Source: Asterias amurensis
Lineage: Eukaryota > Echinodermata > Asteroidea > Forcipulatida > Asteriidae
Direction of reading: 5' to 3'
DNA: 64,000 nucleotides
NCBI RefSeq assembly: GCF_032118995.1
Contig: NC_092650.1
Coordinates: 5,828,001 to 5,892,000, forward strand
Positions 33,403-45,720 of this stretch are shown in pieces; the first letter of the stretch is position 1; each line of letters opens with the position of its first letter. Below the pieces are notes generated by a model. It saw nothing but the letters and a program-made list of their open reading frames with translations. It was not told where the DNA came from and did no database searches. The position numbers were made by a program, and so were the translations under genes.

Positions 33403-33592
33403 TAGCAAGCTTTGTGAAACAAACACAAGCAACATAATGTTCATTTTCCACGAAATGAACAACGTCAAAGACAAATAATTTCTTGAGTCCGTTTCACCAA
33501 GTGTTTTTCACTAAGGATGTCCGGACTAAATAAAATTACACTATTACATAAAATTCCTTGATGTGGATTATATTTTTTTCTGATTCACCTAT

Positions 33593-33980
33593 TTAAAGGC
33601 AGCGGACACTATTGGTAATTACTCAAAATAATTATCGGCATAAAACCTCACTTGGTAACAAGTAATGGGGAGAGGTTGATAGTACAAAACATTGTGAGAA
33701 ACGGCTCCCTCTGAAGTGACATAGTTTTCGAGAACGAAGTAATTTGCCATGAATTTGATTTCGAGACCTCAGATTTAGAATTTGAGGTCTCAAAATCGAC
33801 CATCCAAACGCACACAACTTTGTGTGACAAGGGTAGGTGTTTTTTCTTTCATTGTTATCTCGCAACTTCGACGACCAATTGAGCTCAAATTTTCACAGGT
33901 TTGTTATTTTATGCATATGTTGAGATACACCAAGTGAGAAAACTGGTCTTTGACAATTACCAATAGTGTCCACTGACTTT
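33593..33980 (+). mobile_element. MITE-1 copy H
   Basis: It runs from ttaaaggcagcggacacta to aatagtgtccactgactt. Close to consensus. Confidence 0.85.
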
Positions 33981-34115
33981 GAGAGTTTACAGAACAACTT
34001 GTAATAAATATATCAAATTAATTGCAATTATTCTCAACCATACACTCTCATCTTACATCTTAAGATAATATACATCAGTACGTATTAAAGTAGAGAGAGT
34101 TGTGCTGTATTGCTT

Positions 34116-35853
34116 CTATTTACAAACATATGTTGTGTTGAATACCCAATTATCGGGATGATTTCTCGCACCCGATATTCCAACATATACCTCTGTAGTG
34201 ACACACCCATGATACTGACCGGCATCCCATTGAGAGAAAGCCGTCTGCTGCCCTCCTTTGCCGACCTTCACCACGCCCTCTATGTACTCGATCCAGAAAG
34301 GACGGAATTCATTCTCATTGACGATACCGGGCTCATTATGTTCACCGAATAGCTCAGTGCAATTATCTGAGTGACAGGCTCTGATAACCGACTTGCTGCC
34401 ACTCCATCCGCCAATGTCTTAAAGCAAACGGAGGTACAATGCAAAGCTATGTTTATTACGTTTACAATGAGATGTGGATTTACTGAAGGTATACTCGCAA
34501 GTCTTAAAGTAAGCGCAATACAATGAGCGCTACGTTTAGTATTAAAAGCGCAGCCATCTTGCGCAGCGTGGTTCTACATTACGTTAGAGGCTTTTCATTA
34601 TAAAACTCATTAAGACCACCAAAGGAAGTTTATTTGAGAAATCAACTTTTAAATAAGTTTTTGCAAGCCAAAATGGCAGATCTTCTACGTCAAAGTCAGA
34701 ACCATTTATAATATATGATGAGAATTTCTACTTACTTATTTCAGCAAACATGGTGTCGGTTGCGTTTCTCTCTGCGAGGGCTATCATGAGGCCCGCGAAA
34801 GTTTTCGCTTTAAAGTCCAGCTTGAAGGGCATGCTCAAGGGACCCATGATGTACCTGAAGGTATGAGGCTTTGATGGTTCAGTGAAGTACTCACATACAT
34901 GCACTGCAGACGAAAACACGAACAGAACAATTTATTTTATTTTATTTTTCAAAAGAAATTAGGTACAGTTTGTTTGGATCTTCTCGTCTGAAAAAAAAGA
35001 ACAAGGTAAAAACCTGGTGCAGCTTTTGCTGCTTGCTAATACGGTTTGCTTTTAAATTGTCATTAATCAAAAAACAAAACAAAAAAAACCCCGTCAGGAA
35101 TCGAATAAACAAAATTGTATATACACGGAATCTTTCACAATCTTCAAAACTAAACAACAAAAACTACAAGAAATAGTTGTTATATTATTGTTTTACAAAC
35201 ACATTTGTTTTATTCTCAGTCAGATATTAAAAAATACTTCATCCTGCGGCCCTTTTAGGCATCTGAAAGCACACAAATTTGTGGAAGAAGCGTTTTTTCT
35301 TTCTTCATTAATCATTCACGACGACCACTTCAGATGACTCGATGACTCGATGACCACTTCAGTCAAAGTTTTCACAGATTTTTTATTTTTATGCAAATAT
35401 GTTGGGAAACCGTAAGTGAGAATATTGGTTTTTGACAATATTACCAAAGGTGTCCAGTGCCTTTAAGTACAACATCACACCAATCATTCAACAAAACTAT
35501 AAGGTCAAAAACGAAAGTTTTCAATAACATATGTGAGACTGGAAATAAAGAAAATAATAGATTCAAAAACACAACTGACCCTTTTTGTCCTCACTTTTGT
35601 TGTCCCCACTTTTCTTGTCGGGTTGTCGACATTTCGATCCGAAGGCCAGTACCGTTTTTCTTTGGAGACAGGCCCGGTTTTTTCCTTCAGTGGCGGAGAT
35701 CATTGCTGAACACATTTCTCCACCCAGAGGCAGGGCATGAAGTATAATGGCCAAAGAAATTGGTAGGATAAAGGCTGAAACGAAAAGCAAAATTCTGTTT
35801 CCGAAAACCTGCATCTTGGCCTGAGGCATTTCGCGTTTTGACTGAGCTAACAA
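34116..35853 (-). CDS. Methyltransf_FA-domain protein 2 (three exons)
   Basis: The exons on the - strand are 35580-35853, 34736-34903 and 34116-34417. The second (168 bp) and third (302 bp) have exactly the lengths of their counterparts in gene 1, with the same phase-1 junctions. The first donor is a weaker gtcagt. The product is 247 aa from the first ATG; a second ATG 13 codons in (MQVFGNRIL) is also possible. It shows an N-terminal hydrophobic segment (ILLFVSAFILPISLAIIL), EMCSAMIS, a charged KKSGDNKSEDKK linker longer than in gene 1, HVCEYFTEPS, then the Methyltransf_FA domain (NIGGWSGSKSVI, FRPFWIEYIEG, VVKVGKGG, NWVF). The domain is very close to gene 1, so duplication was recent or conversion continues. 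It is probably secreted or a type II membrane protein. Confidence 0.85.
35255..35466 (+). mobile_element. MITE-1 partial copy I, in intron 1 of gene 2
   Basis: Only the right half is left: catctgaaagcacacaaa through gtttttgacaatattaccaa to gtgtccagtgcctttaa. It includes a local duplication, gatgactcgatgactcga. Confidence 0.65.
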
Positions 35854-36238
35854 GAAACACGATTGATCTGTGACGTTTCAAAACGAATGACATCATCTCA
35901 TATCGTTGACAACAGTAGTGTGTATGATAGCCCTGGCGGCCTTACACTTCTTGTTATACTACAGTGTATATGTGTACAGAGAAAGAGACCTAAATAGGGC
36001 TATATCTACGACAACTAAATCGTAACCCATAATCGTTGCATATTCATTAGTCAAAGTCGTTTGTTCTCTGGTCGCATGTGTCCTTCAGTAGGCCTTCAGT
36101 GGTACCAGCTTTATAGTGGCTTCTAAAAAGCTTTAAAGCTTGCGTTCTACTTCTTTAACGAATCTAATTTTAAATCGGAAATATGGTTTTAAAATCTGGC
36201 ATTTCGAGAAAATGCTTAAGTTTTTCAACACCGAGTGT

Positions 36239-36740
36239 ATTTAAAGGCACTGAGACTATTGGTAATGTTACTCAAAATAATTGTGAGCATAAAAACTAAC
36301 TTGGTAACAAGCAATGGAGAGCTGTTGATAGTATAAAACATAGTGAGAAGTGGCTCCCTCCGATTCACACAAATATTCAATAAATTTATGTAGTTTTTCT
36401 CACGTGAGCTTAGACGGTTCCATGTTTGAGTCAAACGTTTGGTTTTACAAAAAGGCGGATCGGTGTTAGTTCACAAAGAAAACCACAAATTCGAGGGATA
36501 TTTGCTAGCATAAACAAACTTACTTGGTAACGAGCAATGGAAAGCTGTTGGTAATATATTTCGAGAAATGGCTCCATCTGAAGTAACGTTTTTTTTTAGA
36601 AAGAGGGAATTTCTCACTCAAGATAATTAAACCCCTGACATTTTCAGGCATCTGAAAGCATACACATTAATTTGTGCACAAATGTTTTTTGTCATTAATC
36701 CATTGCGCCTGAATGATCAATTAAGTCCAAATTTTCACAG
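36239..36740 (+). mobile_element. MITE-1 broken copies J
   Basis: Positions 36239-36367 hold a left end (ttaaaggcactgagactat, then ctgttgatagtataaaacat). Positions 36515-36740 hold a second diverged left/middle piece (cttggtaacgagcaatgg, catctgaaagcatacaca). Together they look like two overlapping decayed copies. Confidence 0.6.
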
Positions 36741-36764
36741 AATTTAAACCTTTCTTGAATATGA

Positions 36765-37099
36765 GTAATGGGAGAGGTTGATAGTGTGGAACATTGTGAG
36801 AAACAGCTCCCTCTGAAGTGATGTAGTTTTCGAAAAAGAAGTGATTTTCCACGAATTTGATTTCTTTCGATACCTCAGATTTAGAATTTGAGGTCTCGAA
36901 ATCAAGCATCTGAAAGCAAACAACTTCGTGTGACCATGGTGCGACAAGGGTGTTTTTTCTAACATTATTATCTCGCAACTTCGACGACCGATTGAGCTCA
37001 AATTTTCCACCGGTTTGTTAATATTTTATGCATATGTTGAAATACACCAAATGTGAAGACTAGTCTTTGACAATTACCAATAGTGTCCAGTATCTTTAA
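36765..37099 (+). mobile_element. MITE-1 copy K, left end missing
   Basis: It picks up at gagtaatgggagaggttgat and continues through the central hairpin to aatagtgtccagtatcttta. Confidence 0.8.
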
Positions 37100-38204
37100 T
37101 GTCTTAAACTCGGTGCTTCGAACACATCTTACAAAGAACCAGTACAGCCTGCCTACCTGAAGGTTGTTCCATTGTCAGTGTATTAATCGTGTAAGCGATA
37201 AAGCTAGCCGCATATTGATTTGTATACCGCTATCTTCTTCTTGAATGTCAAGGACTTGTTGTGGCATGGTTTACACGCATAAATACAGATAGGCTCATCT
37301 GAAATTTTTGATTTTAAAATCCATCTTTTTCCCTACTGAAGAACGCAATGACGGTATAACGGTTCTTCCTAATTGTTTCTTCTGTCATGTTGTTAAAAAG
37401 GTTTTTTAGAACCGTTCGTGTTTTTTTTTATCCGTCCCCGTAGATGTTTACAATAAAACTAACATGTGAAAAATTCACTTTCAAAAGGTGGTCACGATTT
37501 TGAGATATCACCGCAAATCCGGAGCGAATAATGTCCACGCAGGAAGAAAAAACCTTATAATTATGAATGAAGACACAATCTAAGAAACGCTACTGATAGC
37601 AATGATTGTCAGATTCAAATAGTGGGATATAAAACACAACCGCATAACTTCCAAATGGAATGTTTCTCAAAATGTTTTAAACTACCTAAACCTGGTGTAG
37701 GTATCTCACCGAAAGTTATAATTGCCATTAACTTTTTAAAGTGATTACCCAAAGTAACTTCCCTTACACCATAGTAACAATTTTTGAACTGCATTTAGAC
37801 CGAAGTATACATTGGTTATCCATCATGCTTGCTTGACGAAGAACCCAGATGGAAGACACGTCATCAGAAAAGGGACACACTTCGGGGCTGGGGTTCAAGC
37901 AGTTAGATTTCTTTGAAGTGTTTTAATTTTTGGTAAAAACACAAATGTTTTGACTACAGTTGCTCTTTACCTATTTCTTTCTTTAATTGTGTTGTATGAT
38001 ATATAATTCAAAAATGAACAAGAATAATACAAATGACAATCAAAACAAACGGAAAGCTATAGGTACTGCCCAAAATGATCAAGATAACTGTTTAATTGAA
38101 CAATTCCCTGACAGAATGATTTAATAAATAAAGTGCACATTATGTAGAATGCTTATAAGATATCTCAATATTCCTATGAAAAACAGTTTTAATAATCCTG
38201 AACA
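37100..38204. other. Unannotated stretch
   Basis: No gene or repeat recognised. Confidence 0.5.
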
Positions 38205-38455
38205 CGAAAACAAAGCTTAGAAACGAGGACAGACAAAATAAAACCAAAACTAACTGACGCAACTGACGAAAACAAAGTTTAGAGACGAGGACAGACAAAA
38301 TAGAACCAAAATTAACTGACGCAACTGACGAAAACAAAGTTTAGAGACGAGGACAGACAAAATAGAACCAAAATTAACTGACGCAACTGATGAAAAAAAA
38401 GTTTAGAAACGAGGACAGACAAAATAGAACCAAAATTAATTGACGCACTAACCCA
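38205..38455. repeat. 62-bp minisatellite, four units
   Basis: The unit core is gacgaggacagacaaaat followed by accaaaattaactgacgc. Successive units start 62 bp apart (for example acgagg at 38223 and 38285). The units are nearly identical. Non-coding. Confidence 0.9.
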
Positions 38456-40077
38456 TTTACCATGAAAGCAACCAAATCGGGCGATGGTTTAGAGGGTTGT
38501 TTCATTGTAAGCGATTTGATATTCGTGTGTCGAGTGTGTAAGTTCAACCATGCCCTACAACACAAGGCTTGGTTTGTATTGGTTTGTCTGGCCATCTTCT
38601 AGAACCTCACGGATGGATGTGGTATGAATTGGTACGCCAAAACAGGGGCACCGTATTTGTTAATCAACTTCAATTTTTTTTTTTCTCTTATTTTTTTTTT
38701 CTGTTAAATTTTGTTAAAGTTATTGCAGTTATTTTGATTACTGTCTCATGTGAAAAAAAAAACAATAAAAGTGATTACACCGAATAGTTCAAAATCTTTG
38801 ATTTGCTTAAACTCGTCGAAAATCTACAATTTTGCTCGTAATAGATTAAAACCTGGAGAAAGTTATGTTTTATTTATTTTAATTTCTTTCCTTTTAAATT
38901 AATTTCTTTCAGAAAATGCTGGACAAACATACGTCTAGGAAACATCTTCAATGATTAGTCAACCTTGAAAGGTAAGATTCTGTTAAGCGCACGTAGGTTG
39001 TTGTTATGCGACTTTATCATTACCCGTTTCTTCCCCAAAAATAACACACAACCAAAATTGTGAGAAACGTCTCCGAAGGGTGAGCCCCCCACCCCCCTCC
39101 CCCACCTGTGCTGGGTTTGAAGTACTTAGTCGTTAAAGATGATACGCTTTATGAAATTGCCATCTCAGATTAACGGAGAACAAAACATTCTTCCGTAAAA
39201 GTTTCAATCTCCTTGGAAAAAGGGTCAAATTTTGAAGGTTAGTCATGAGCTCAAAAACTTAGACTTGATAAACATTTAAGCATGAAAACACTTTTACATC
39301 AAAATAAATGCCGCATTGGACTTAAATTTACTCGAAGCGAAAGCACGATAGTTAAACCATACCAACCTCGAAATAAGCATGGGTTATTGTAAAAACATTT
39401 TTTTTAACATGATAAAAACATGTAAATTATTTAATAAATGAACACTTCGTTTTTATGACAGAGGTTCTGTAGTTGGAATAAATAAATGTTAAGTTAACAA
39501 ATCGTCAACTTTAAGCGACAAATTACAAACAAGATGTAAACGTACAATAATTTTTAAAAATCTTATTACCCACAACAGAGTATCATTACATAAGTAATTA
39601 AATTATCAAAAAAGTCTAAATAGTTGAAAAGTAGAATTTCTGATAATGCCGTTGCTTCAAATGCCTTCAAGGCCCACATCAAAGTATTCCTTTGCAAAAT
39701 ATGTCGTCTTATTTTTATAAGAAGATATAATTAACTGTTGCAATCTGGGTTCATGCTAATGATGTGAGTCACTGTGGTTATAGGTACTGTTTACTAGCGC
39801 AGACTAGAAATGGTAGTAATTGGTGCTAAATCGTGCTATGCACAAGGCAATGCAAGGAGCTATTAGCCTTTTTGAGGTAAGGCGGACGAAATAGGTGTGC
39901 ACTGTTTGGTTTGGGTGTATAAGTATACACATACATTTACCCAAATCTAATAGCGTCGTAGCATTGTGTTTGCCATATCTCAAAAGGCTTATTGTTGTAT
40001 GTTGTCAAAATTGAGCCGCTCTCCCAGTTGCATATTATGTTTAGTTCTGGCAAGGCATTATTGTGCAGTTTTTACTC
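38456..40077. other. Unannotated stretch
   Basis: A/T-rich; a C-rich run at 39087-39110. No gene recognised. Confidence 0.5.
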
Positions 40078-40421
40078 AAAACAAAACAATAACTTAAAAC
40101 TGACTTGGTAACTAGCATTGGAGAGCTGATGATAGTATACAACAATGTGGGAAACGACTCCCTCTGAAGTAACGTTGTTTTTGAGAAAGAGGTGATTTCT
40201 TACTAAAATAATAAAATACTTCTAGCTAGAACTCTTTTATTCCTATCTGAAAGCACACAAATTCGTCCAACAAGGGTGTTTTTTCTTTTTTTCATTTTCT
40301 CCCAACTCCTATGACCAATTGAGTTCAAATTTGTACATGTTGTTATTTTATGCATAATGTTGGGACACATTAAGTGAGAACAATGGTCTTTGACAATTAT
40401 CACAGTGTACCTTCCTTTTAA
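40078..40421 (+). mobile_element. MITE-1 copy L, diverged
   Basis: It keeps cttggtaactagcattgg, gactccctctgaagtaacg, gaaagcacacaaattcgt, ttgttattttatgcata and a degraded right end (tttgacaattatcacagtg). Confidence 0.7.
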
Positions 40422-41554
40422 GTTTTTATTCTCAAATATTGATAGAGTGGTCAAACTGAACACAAGTCACGATAATTAGTGTGTATTTTAATCTTGTAAA
40501 CCCATTTCACTTGACCATTAACACAATTCATATGTTCCAAATCGTTACCACAAATCAAGGTTGATTCATTTTTGAGTAAATTTACCCCCCCCCCCCAAAC
40601 GCTATACAGTGCGCATTTTATGCGATGCGGCATTTATACACTTTTACCGTCTATACTTTGACTCCGAACAGGGGGAGGGGCGGCACACATCTAATGCAGC
40701 CTGTGCCGTTGAAGCAGAAAGATTCACACATGCTTTTTTATTATTTAAGAATAATACCTAACACGCGACAATTGCTCCAATAGTGTTTTGGCAACAAATC
40801 GGGACTATGAACACCATTGGCACAAATCGACAGAGGGCGCCTTCCATATCTAAAACCTAGCACCACATCAATGATTTGCCCTTTGGTTACAGCACTGTTA
40901 TTGGGTTAAACGCATTGAAGCGAAATATTGAAAACCACACGCTTATTAGAATGTGCAATTAATATGTGAGACGATGGAACTCCTTTCAACTGTCAAGGCC
41001 AGGATAAATTATTTTAATTATATCTTTGCTCAGCATCATGTTTTCAGAGCAACTAAATTTGTTGTAGTTTCAATCTGCTCTTTAAAATCTTTGAGGAGGC
41101 ACTGTCTTTGCTGTGCCTTTTTCCTTCGACTCCCTTATCTCTTGCCTCCTTTTTGACTGTTATTTTGTTTGTTTTATTATCATCTTATTTAGTTCATTTT
41201 TTAAGCTTGTTATGATATATTAATATGTATTTATTGGTTTGGCTATTTCTTGAGTTAAATTTGTTTGTTTTAGGAGGGCATCTTTGGCTAGACAAGTTTA
41301 GCTTTTTACTGTAGTTTTTTCTTCAGCATACGTATTTTACATTTCAAATTATGATTTGGAATTGAGACAACCAGAGCTAATCTCTACGACACCAAACGAT
41401 AAGTTTGTACTTACAATATAAAAAACTGTCAAACTTAGTTATTAAATAATAATATGAAAATCTGTTTCTTGCAATTTCTCTCGTTATTTCCCCTTTTTCT
41501 GCTGAAAGAGGAAACCTTGAGAATACCCAAACTAATCATGAAACTTGAATGACA
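40422..41554. other. Unannotated stretch
   Basis: Holds a C11 run near 40586 and a cgacagagggcgcc motif at 40829-40842 (CTCF-like, imperfect). No gene recognised. Confidence 0.5.
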
Positions 41555-42974
41555 TCATGCAGCATCACATGGCATGAATACGAACCACTCAGCGATCGCG
41601 TCAGAGTCAAATATTACATACGTAATGACTTTCATGTTGGAATCATTACTTTCCATAAATGGCTCCTCTTGTCCGTACACTCCTACCTGTACATTTCCGT
41701 TGATGTACGTCACCCAGAAGCGAGTTGAATCACTTAGGTTTACGTATTGGCTTTCAGCTGGCATGGATGCGACCGTTTCTATGCGAGAGGTGCTGCCTAA
41801 TTCTGAAAAGAAGAAATAAATTACCTTTTAATCGTAATTAGTTCGGTAACTTCGTTACACTGCCAGCTTACAACTGGCTACTTAAGCTTCTTTTTTAAAT
41901 TAATCTGCGTTATAAATTTAACCAAAACCCAAAGACTTTCTTTTTTTCAGCTGATTTTTTTTTTTTTTTTTTTTTTTTTTAGGGGGGGGTTGATATTCTT
42001 CACTTTCTGTGTACAAACATATAGGAATATTATCTTTTCCTCTTGTACTCTTGCCCGGTTTTCTCTTTTCCTCTTTCCTTGGATAGTTACTCACATGCCT
42101 GCTGCTTGTACGAGAATACGATTGAGAAGCATAATTTAAAATTTGAGTGGCCTGGGCAAGGTCGTACCCGCTCACATTTTTTGCAACATAGACTGGTCTG
42201 CTGTCTCAAGGGATTGAATTCTTCATTGACTCGTACACAAACGAGCCTTAGTCTGTAGTGTGTAATTATTAATGTTTCACACACCTGATCCCACCCGCAC
42301 AAATTTTAATAAATTACAATATCTAGACTATCTGGAAGACTAGAATTGCTATCAATAGTATATTGAGAAAAGCCCAAATTAACTCTTGCGCATTTGAAAG
42401 AATTATTGTCCCACTCGAAGAACAAAGCAGACAGAAACTATAGGTTTCTAGACTAATAAAAGCTTGCAATTTAATTGCAGTAAAATATACTGTCTCACTA
42501 AAGATATGTTTATACATTTTAGTTTCCCTTTGGATTTCGAGGGTAAATATTTATAAATAAACCTCATTATTATTTATAAATAAACCTCATTCTTAAAACG
42601 CACCAGTTTAAGTAATATTCTCATGTTTAATTTTGGATATATGTCATGTAATAACTATGGCTTGACTTACCAATAACAATTAAATTGTTGCTAGTGTCCC
42701 TCAGGTCCAGAAAGGCGTTTTGTGTAGACTGGACACCGAACTCGAGTCGCTCTAAGGGGGTGTTCAAGAACCCCCTCTTGAGGGTATGTGTGTCTGCTCG
42801 GTGTTGTGAAGTGATCATAGCATTGAGACGCGTTATTAAATTCACCTGGAAGTGGTATTTTGTAAAATAAAGCTGCTGTCACAAAGCTATGTGTTTTAAT
42901 GAGTGGAATATAAATAAACAGTAGTATAAGGTTCTAAAAAGTTAGTTTTCATTTAACTTACAAATTTAAGAATA

Positions 42975-43680
42975 GGCCCGACCCTAGAGGGCGTAGTTCG
43001 TGACGTCAACCGAGGCGCGTTATTTGAAGACAAATGTGTAGTCTGGCCCCGTACACTACGTCTGTATCGGTGTAATGTCGACGTACAGAACTACGGTCAC
43101 GGAGAAGACTGCACGCACTTTGGCTGCAGCCTGTGCGGACGGTCCACTCGGATTACCCTGCACGGTGAATCGCATGCAGTACCAACACAAGATCGTGACG
43201 CTAGGCGCAAGCTTAAAACATGCCATCATGAGTTGAAACATTACCCGAAGTTGTTCACGTTAGGCAAATGCTCATCTAGGTTCGTCATGTCTTTCAGGTA
43301 CCTTCTTCGACTTCCCACTACCTGGAAAAATTGTTGGGATGAAGTCATATGTTTAAGATTAACTTTTCTCTTCAGTCCGGATTCAAAGCACCTCGCGACG
43401 GCTCGAAGTGTTCGCTGCACAGCGCTGAAAAAAGACGTCGGACCGGACCACTTTGCCAACTGACCCCATCTTTAGTTGTTGTGCTGCCTCCAGCAGCAAT
43501 ACACCTGGTCGGCATTGCTGGAAAGAAAATGCGTTAAAAAAACTTGTTTTCGAAACGTACAAACTCAAAACTAGGACTTGAATGTACTTGCACGTACGTG
43601 TGCTCGATGTTCGATCGAGGCAAAGTCTGCCTTGATTGACGTCACAAAAAGGGGATAGGCGGAGTCACCCCCAAACAACT
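42975..43680. repeat. Interspersed repeat Rep3, copy 2 (intron 1 of gene 3)
   Basis: It is an inverted copy of 28275-28835: ctagagggcg...gtgacgtcaaccgaggcgcg on the left and ttgacgtcacaaaaagggg...ggcggagtcaccccc on the right. It is about 140 bp longer than copy 1 near 43080-43260. Short frames in it are not recognised. Confidence 0.75.
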
Positions 43681-43862
43681 TTACCGATTTTTTAATCATA
43701 TAAATCTTGACGAGCAATTACTAGAAACAATATTTTACTGTTCATAAACACAAACTCTTATGTTTAAAAATGTATAGATATATTTCCAGGTGACTTTAAG
43801 GGTAGATCTGGACTCTGGAAAACAAGTGTAATTATTGGTTTTGCTTCATGCAGATCTGCGGT

Positions 43863-44040
43863 TAAAGGCACTGGCCACTATTGGTCATTACTCAAATATA
43901 AAAACTTACTTGGTAAACGAGCAATGGCGAGCTATTAATAGTATAACCAATGTGAAAAAGACTCCCCTGAAAAAAACGTGTTTTTCTCTAAGGGGTGTGG
44001 GCACAAGAAACGATTCTCTCATTTGCATATTAGGGAATTA
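43863..44040 (+). mobile_element. MITE-1 copy M, left half only
   Basis: It starts ttaaaggcactggccacta and loses similarity after the ctcccctgaa block. It is in intron 1 of gene 3. Confidence 0.7.
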
Positions 44041-44439
44041 AACCTAAACAAATAAACAATCATGGGAAGAAATAGAACAACAGAACAACAACAAAATTAC
44101 TCACGCATCTTTCGACATGTCGATTTGAAGTTCGCGAACGCCTTTTCTCGTAAAGTTGCCAAGTCTTCTCCGTTATCAACAGAGATCATTGTCGAACACA
44201 TTTCTCTGTTGTGAGGTACTGTGTTGCAAGCCCATGCCAATGTTACAGTAAGAGTAAGGGCTGACACATAACGCACCATTCCTAACCCCACACCATGTAT
44301 GCTGAACATAATAAGGACAAACCTACCGGCCGCTGTGGCCGTTTCGATACAAGCCCTTGTACTAACAGGTATGGTACTAAAGGGTAAAATAATGTTTGCC
44401 AAAAGACGTGTATTTGGTCTTTCTAGTGTTTATCATAGG

Positions 44440-44775
44440 TTTTGGACAAACGTCGTGGTCGACTACGTCAGAGCCAATGGAAAGCCCTCTCCCGGATAGT
44501 TCCACCCACAATTTACATACACGACATACGCTGCATGTATAGGGTGCCTTTATTGTGAGTCATATAAGCAGGGTTTCTTAAGCAAGTGTTTCGTCATCAC
44601 AGAGGCTGAGGCATGAATATTCACCCTGCTAATATATGACTCCCAATAAAGGCATCTTATACAATGTCTGTTGTCTACTGAAGAAATAATATGTTGTGGG
44701 TAGAGCTACTCTGGGAGAGCTGTTCATTGGCTCCGGCGTAGTCGACTGACGGACGTATGTCCAAAACCTACGAAC
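44440..44775. repeat. Nested inverted repeats (foldback)
   Basis: The outer pair is about 44445-44505 (ttttggacaaacgtcg, gtcgactacgtcagagcca) against 44710-44770 (ttggctccggcgtagtcgac, tatgtccaaaacc). The inner pair is 44538-44566 (tatagggtgcctttattgtg) against 44634-44661 (caataaaggcatcttata). The two pairs give a cruciform-type foldback of about 330 bp lying just upstream of gene 3. Confidence 0.75.
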
Positions 44776-44984
44776 ACACTACCCGCCTGTACCACAAAAA
44801 TGTAACGTCCAGCACTTCAGTAGGTTTGACTTGCAAAGAAAACCTGTACTATGTACGAAATCATAAAGGAGGAGCTCGAATCCAAATGCTACTCTTCCCC
44901 TTGGGCGAATACCAATAATGAAATTCGCGATGAATTCGCCAAAAAGTTGCGATTTGATGGTGAATAAGTTCTCGCCCGGCCGTC

Positions 44985-45720
44985 CCTAGAAACCCCTCCT
45001 TACCAATATATTACGCACAATACGCACGCTTTACCAACACAACAAATGGCTTGAAAGTCGATGGCGAATTACTGTTTTCACAACATTCGCTGAAATCTAG
45101 GAAGCGCTTCGTATCGCCCCTCTACTCACAGAGTGGCGACTGTTCTTGCGAAGATGAATGTTTGGATTTCGCGTTGAATTCGTCCAAAATGGCGGTTGAA
45201 TAGTGAATACTTTCTTCTCGGTCTCAATCCTCGATCGTCCTCGGTCGGCCCTCTCCTTACGAATATCTTACGAATATATTACGAATGCTTACCAACGCTT
45301 ACCAATGCCTTTACGAATGTTGCCAACGCTTACGCACGCTTTACCAACGTTACCAAACTTACGAAAATCGACGGTGAATGACCGTCTTCGCAACATTCGC
45401 TGAAATTTAGAAACCAGTTTGTAAATTGACCGATCTTCGTAAGGAGATAGGGAATAATTTGTGAACGTTCCGAATTTGTTACCAACGCTTACGAAGACAC
45501 GGCGAACGTTGCGAAGTTTTAGCGAGTGTCAAATATTTCCTTCCGTTAGCATACTCGCTAGGACATTTGCCGTAGAGCAGCATATTTAGACCGATCTTCG
45601 TAATAAAGGTGGAGAATGACTTGTGAACGTAGTGAATTTGTGGCGAATGTTGCGAAGTTTGAGCGATTGTTAAATATTTCCGTTCGCAATTAAGCACATA
45701 CGCTAGCATATTCTCCTATA
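44985..45720. repeat. Iterated short motifs (ttacgaat / ttaccaacg / gcgaatgttgcg)
   Basis: From about 45245 to 45365 the phrase ta(c)caacgcttacgaatg recurs many times. Two longer diverged direct copies follow, each with gaccgatcttcgtaa, ttgtgaacg, gcgaa(c/t)gttgcgaag and aaatatttcc(t)tccg (about 45428-45590 and 45591-45715). It may be the iterated subterminal region of an unidentified element. Confidence 0.65.

Larger units (their letters stand above)
41555..44402 (-). pseudogene. Methyltransf_FA-domain protein 3, diverged with a frameshift
   Basis: The exons on the - strand are 44105-44402, 42671-42845 and 41555-41802, with phase-1 junctions like those of genes 1 and 2. The first exon gives a hydrophobic segment (VSALTLTVTLAWA) and REMCSTMIS...FKSTCRK. 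In the second exon the family match starts in one frame (CYDHFTTPSRHTY) and continues in another (LNTPLERLEFGVQS, NAFLDLRDTSNNLIVI). The exon is 175 bp where the paralogues have 168, so it has a 1-base shift near 42785. The third exon (SRFWVTY-like TRFWVTYINGNVQVG, WFVFMPC) is shorter and lacks the paired Cys seen in the paralogues. It is either a recent pseudogene or a base-calling error. Confidence 0.7.

Noticed and set aside
38205-38455. CRISPR-like array
   Set aside because: The units are contiguous 62-bp repeats without unique spacers, in a eukaryotic genome.
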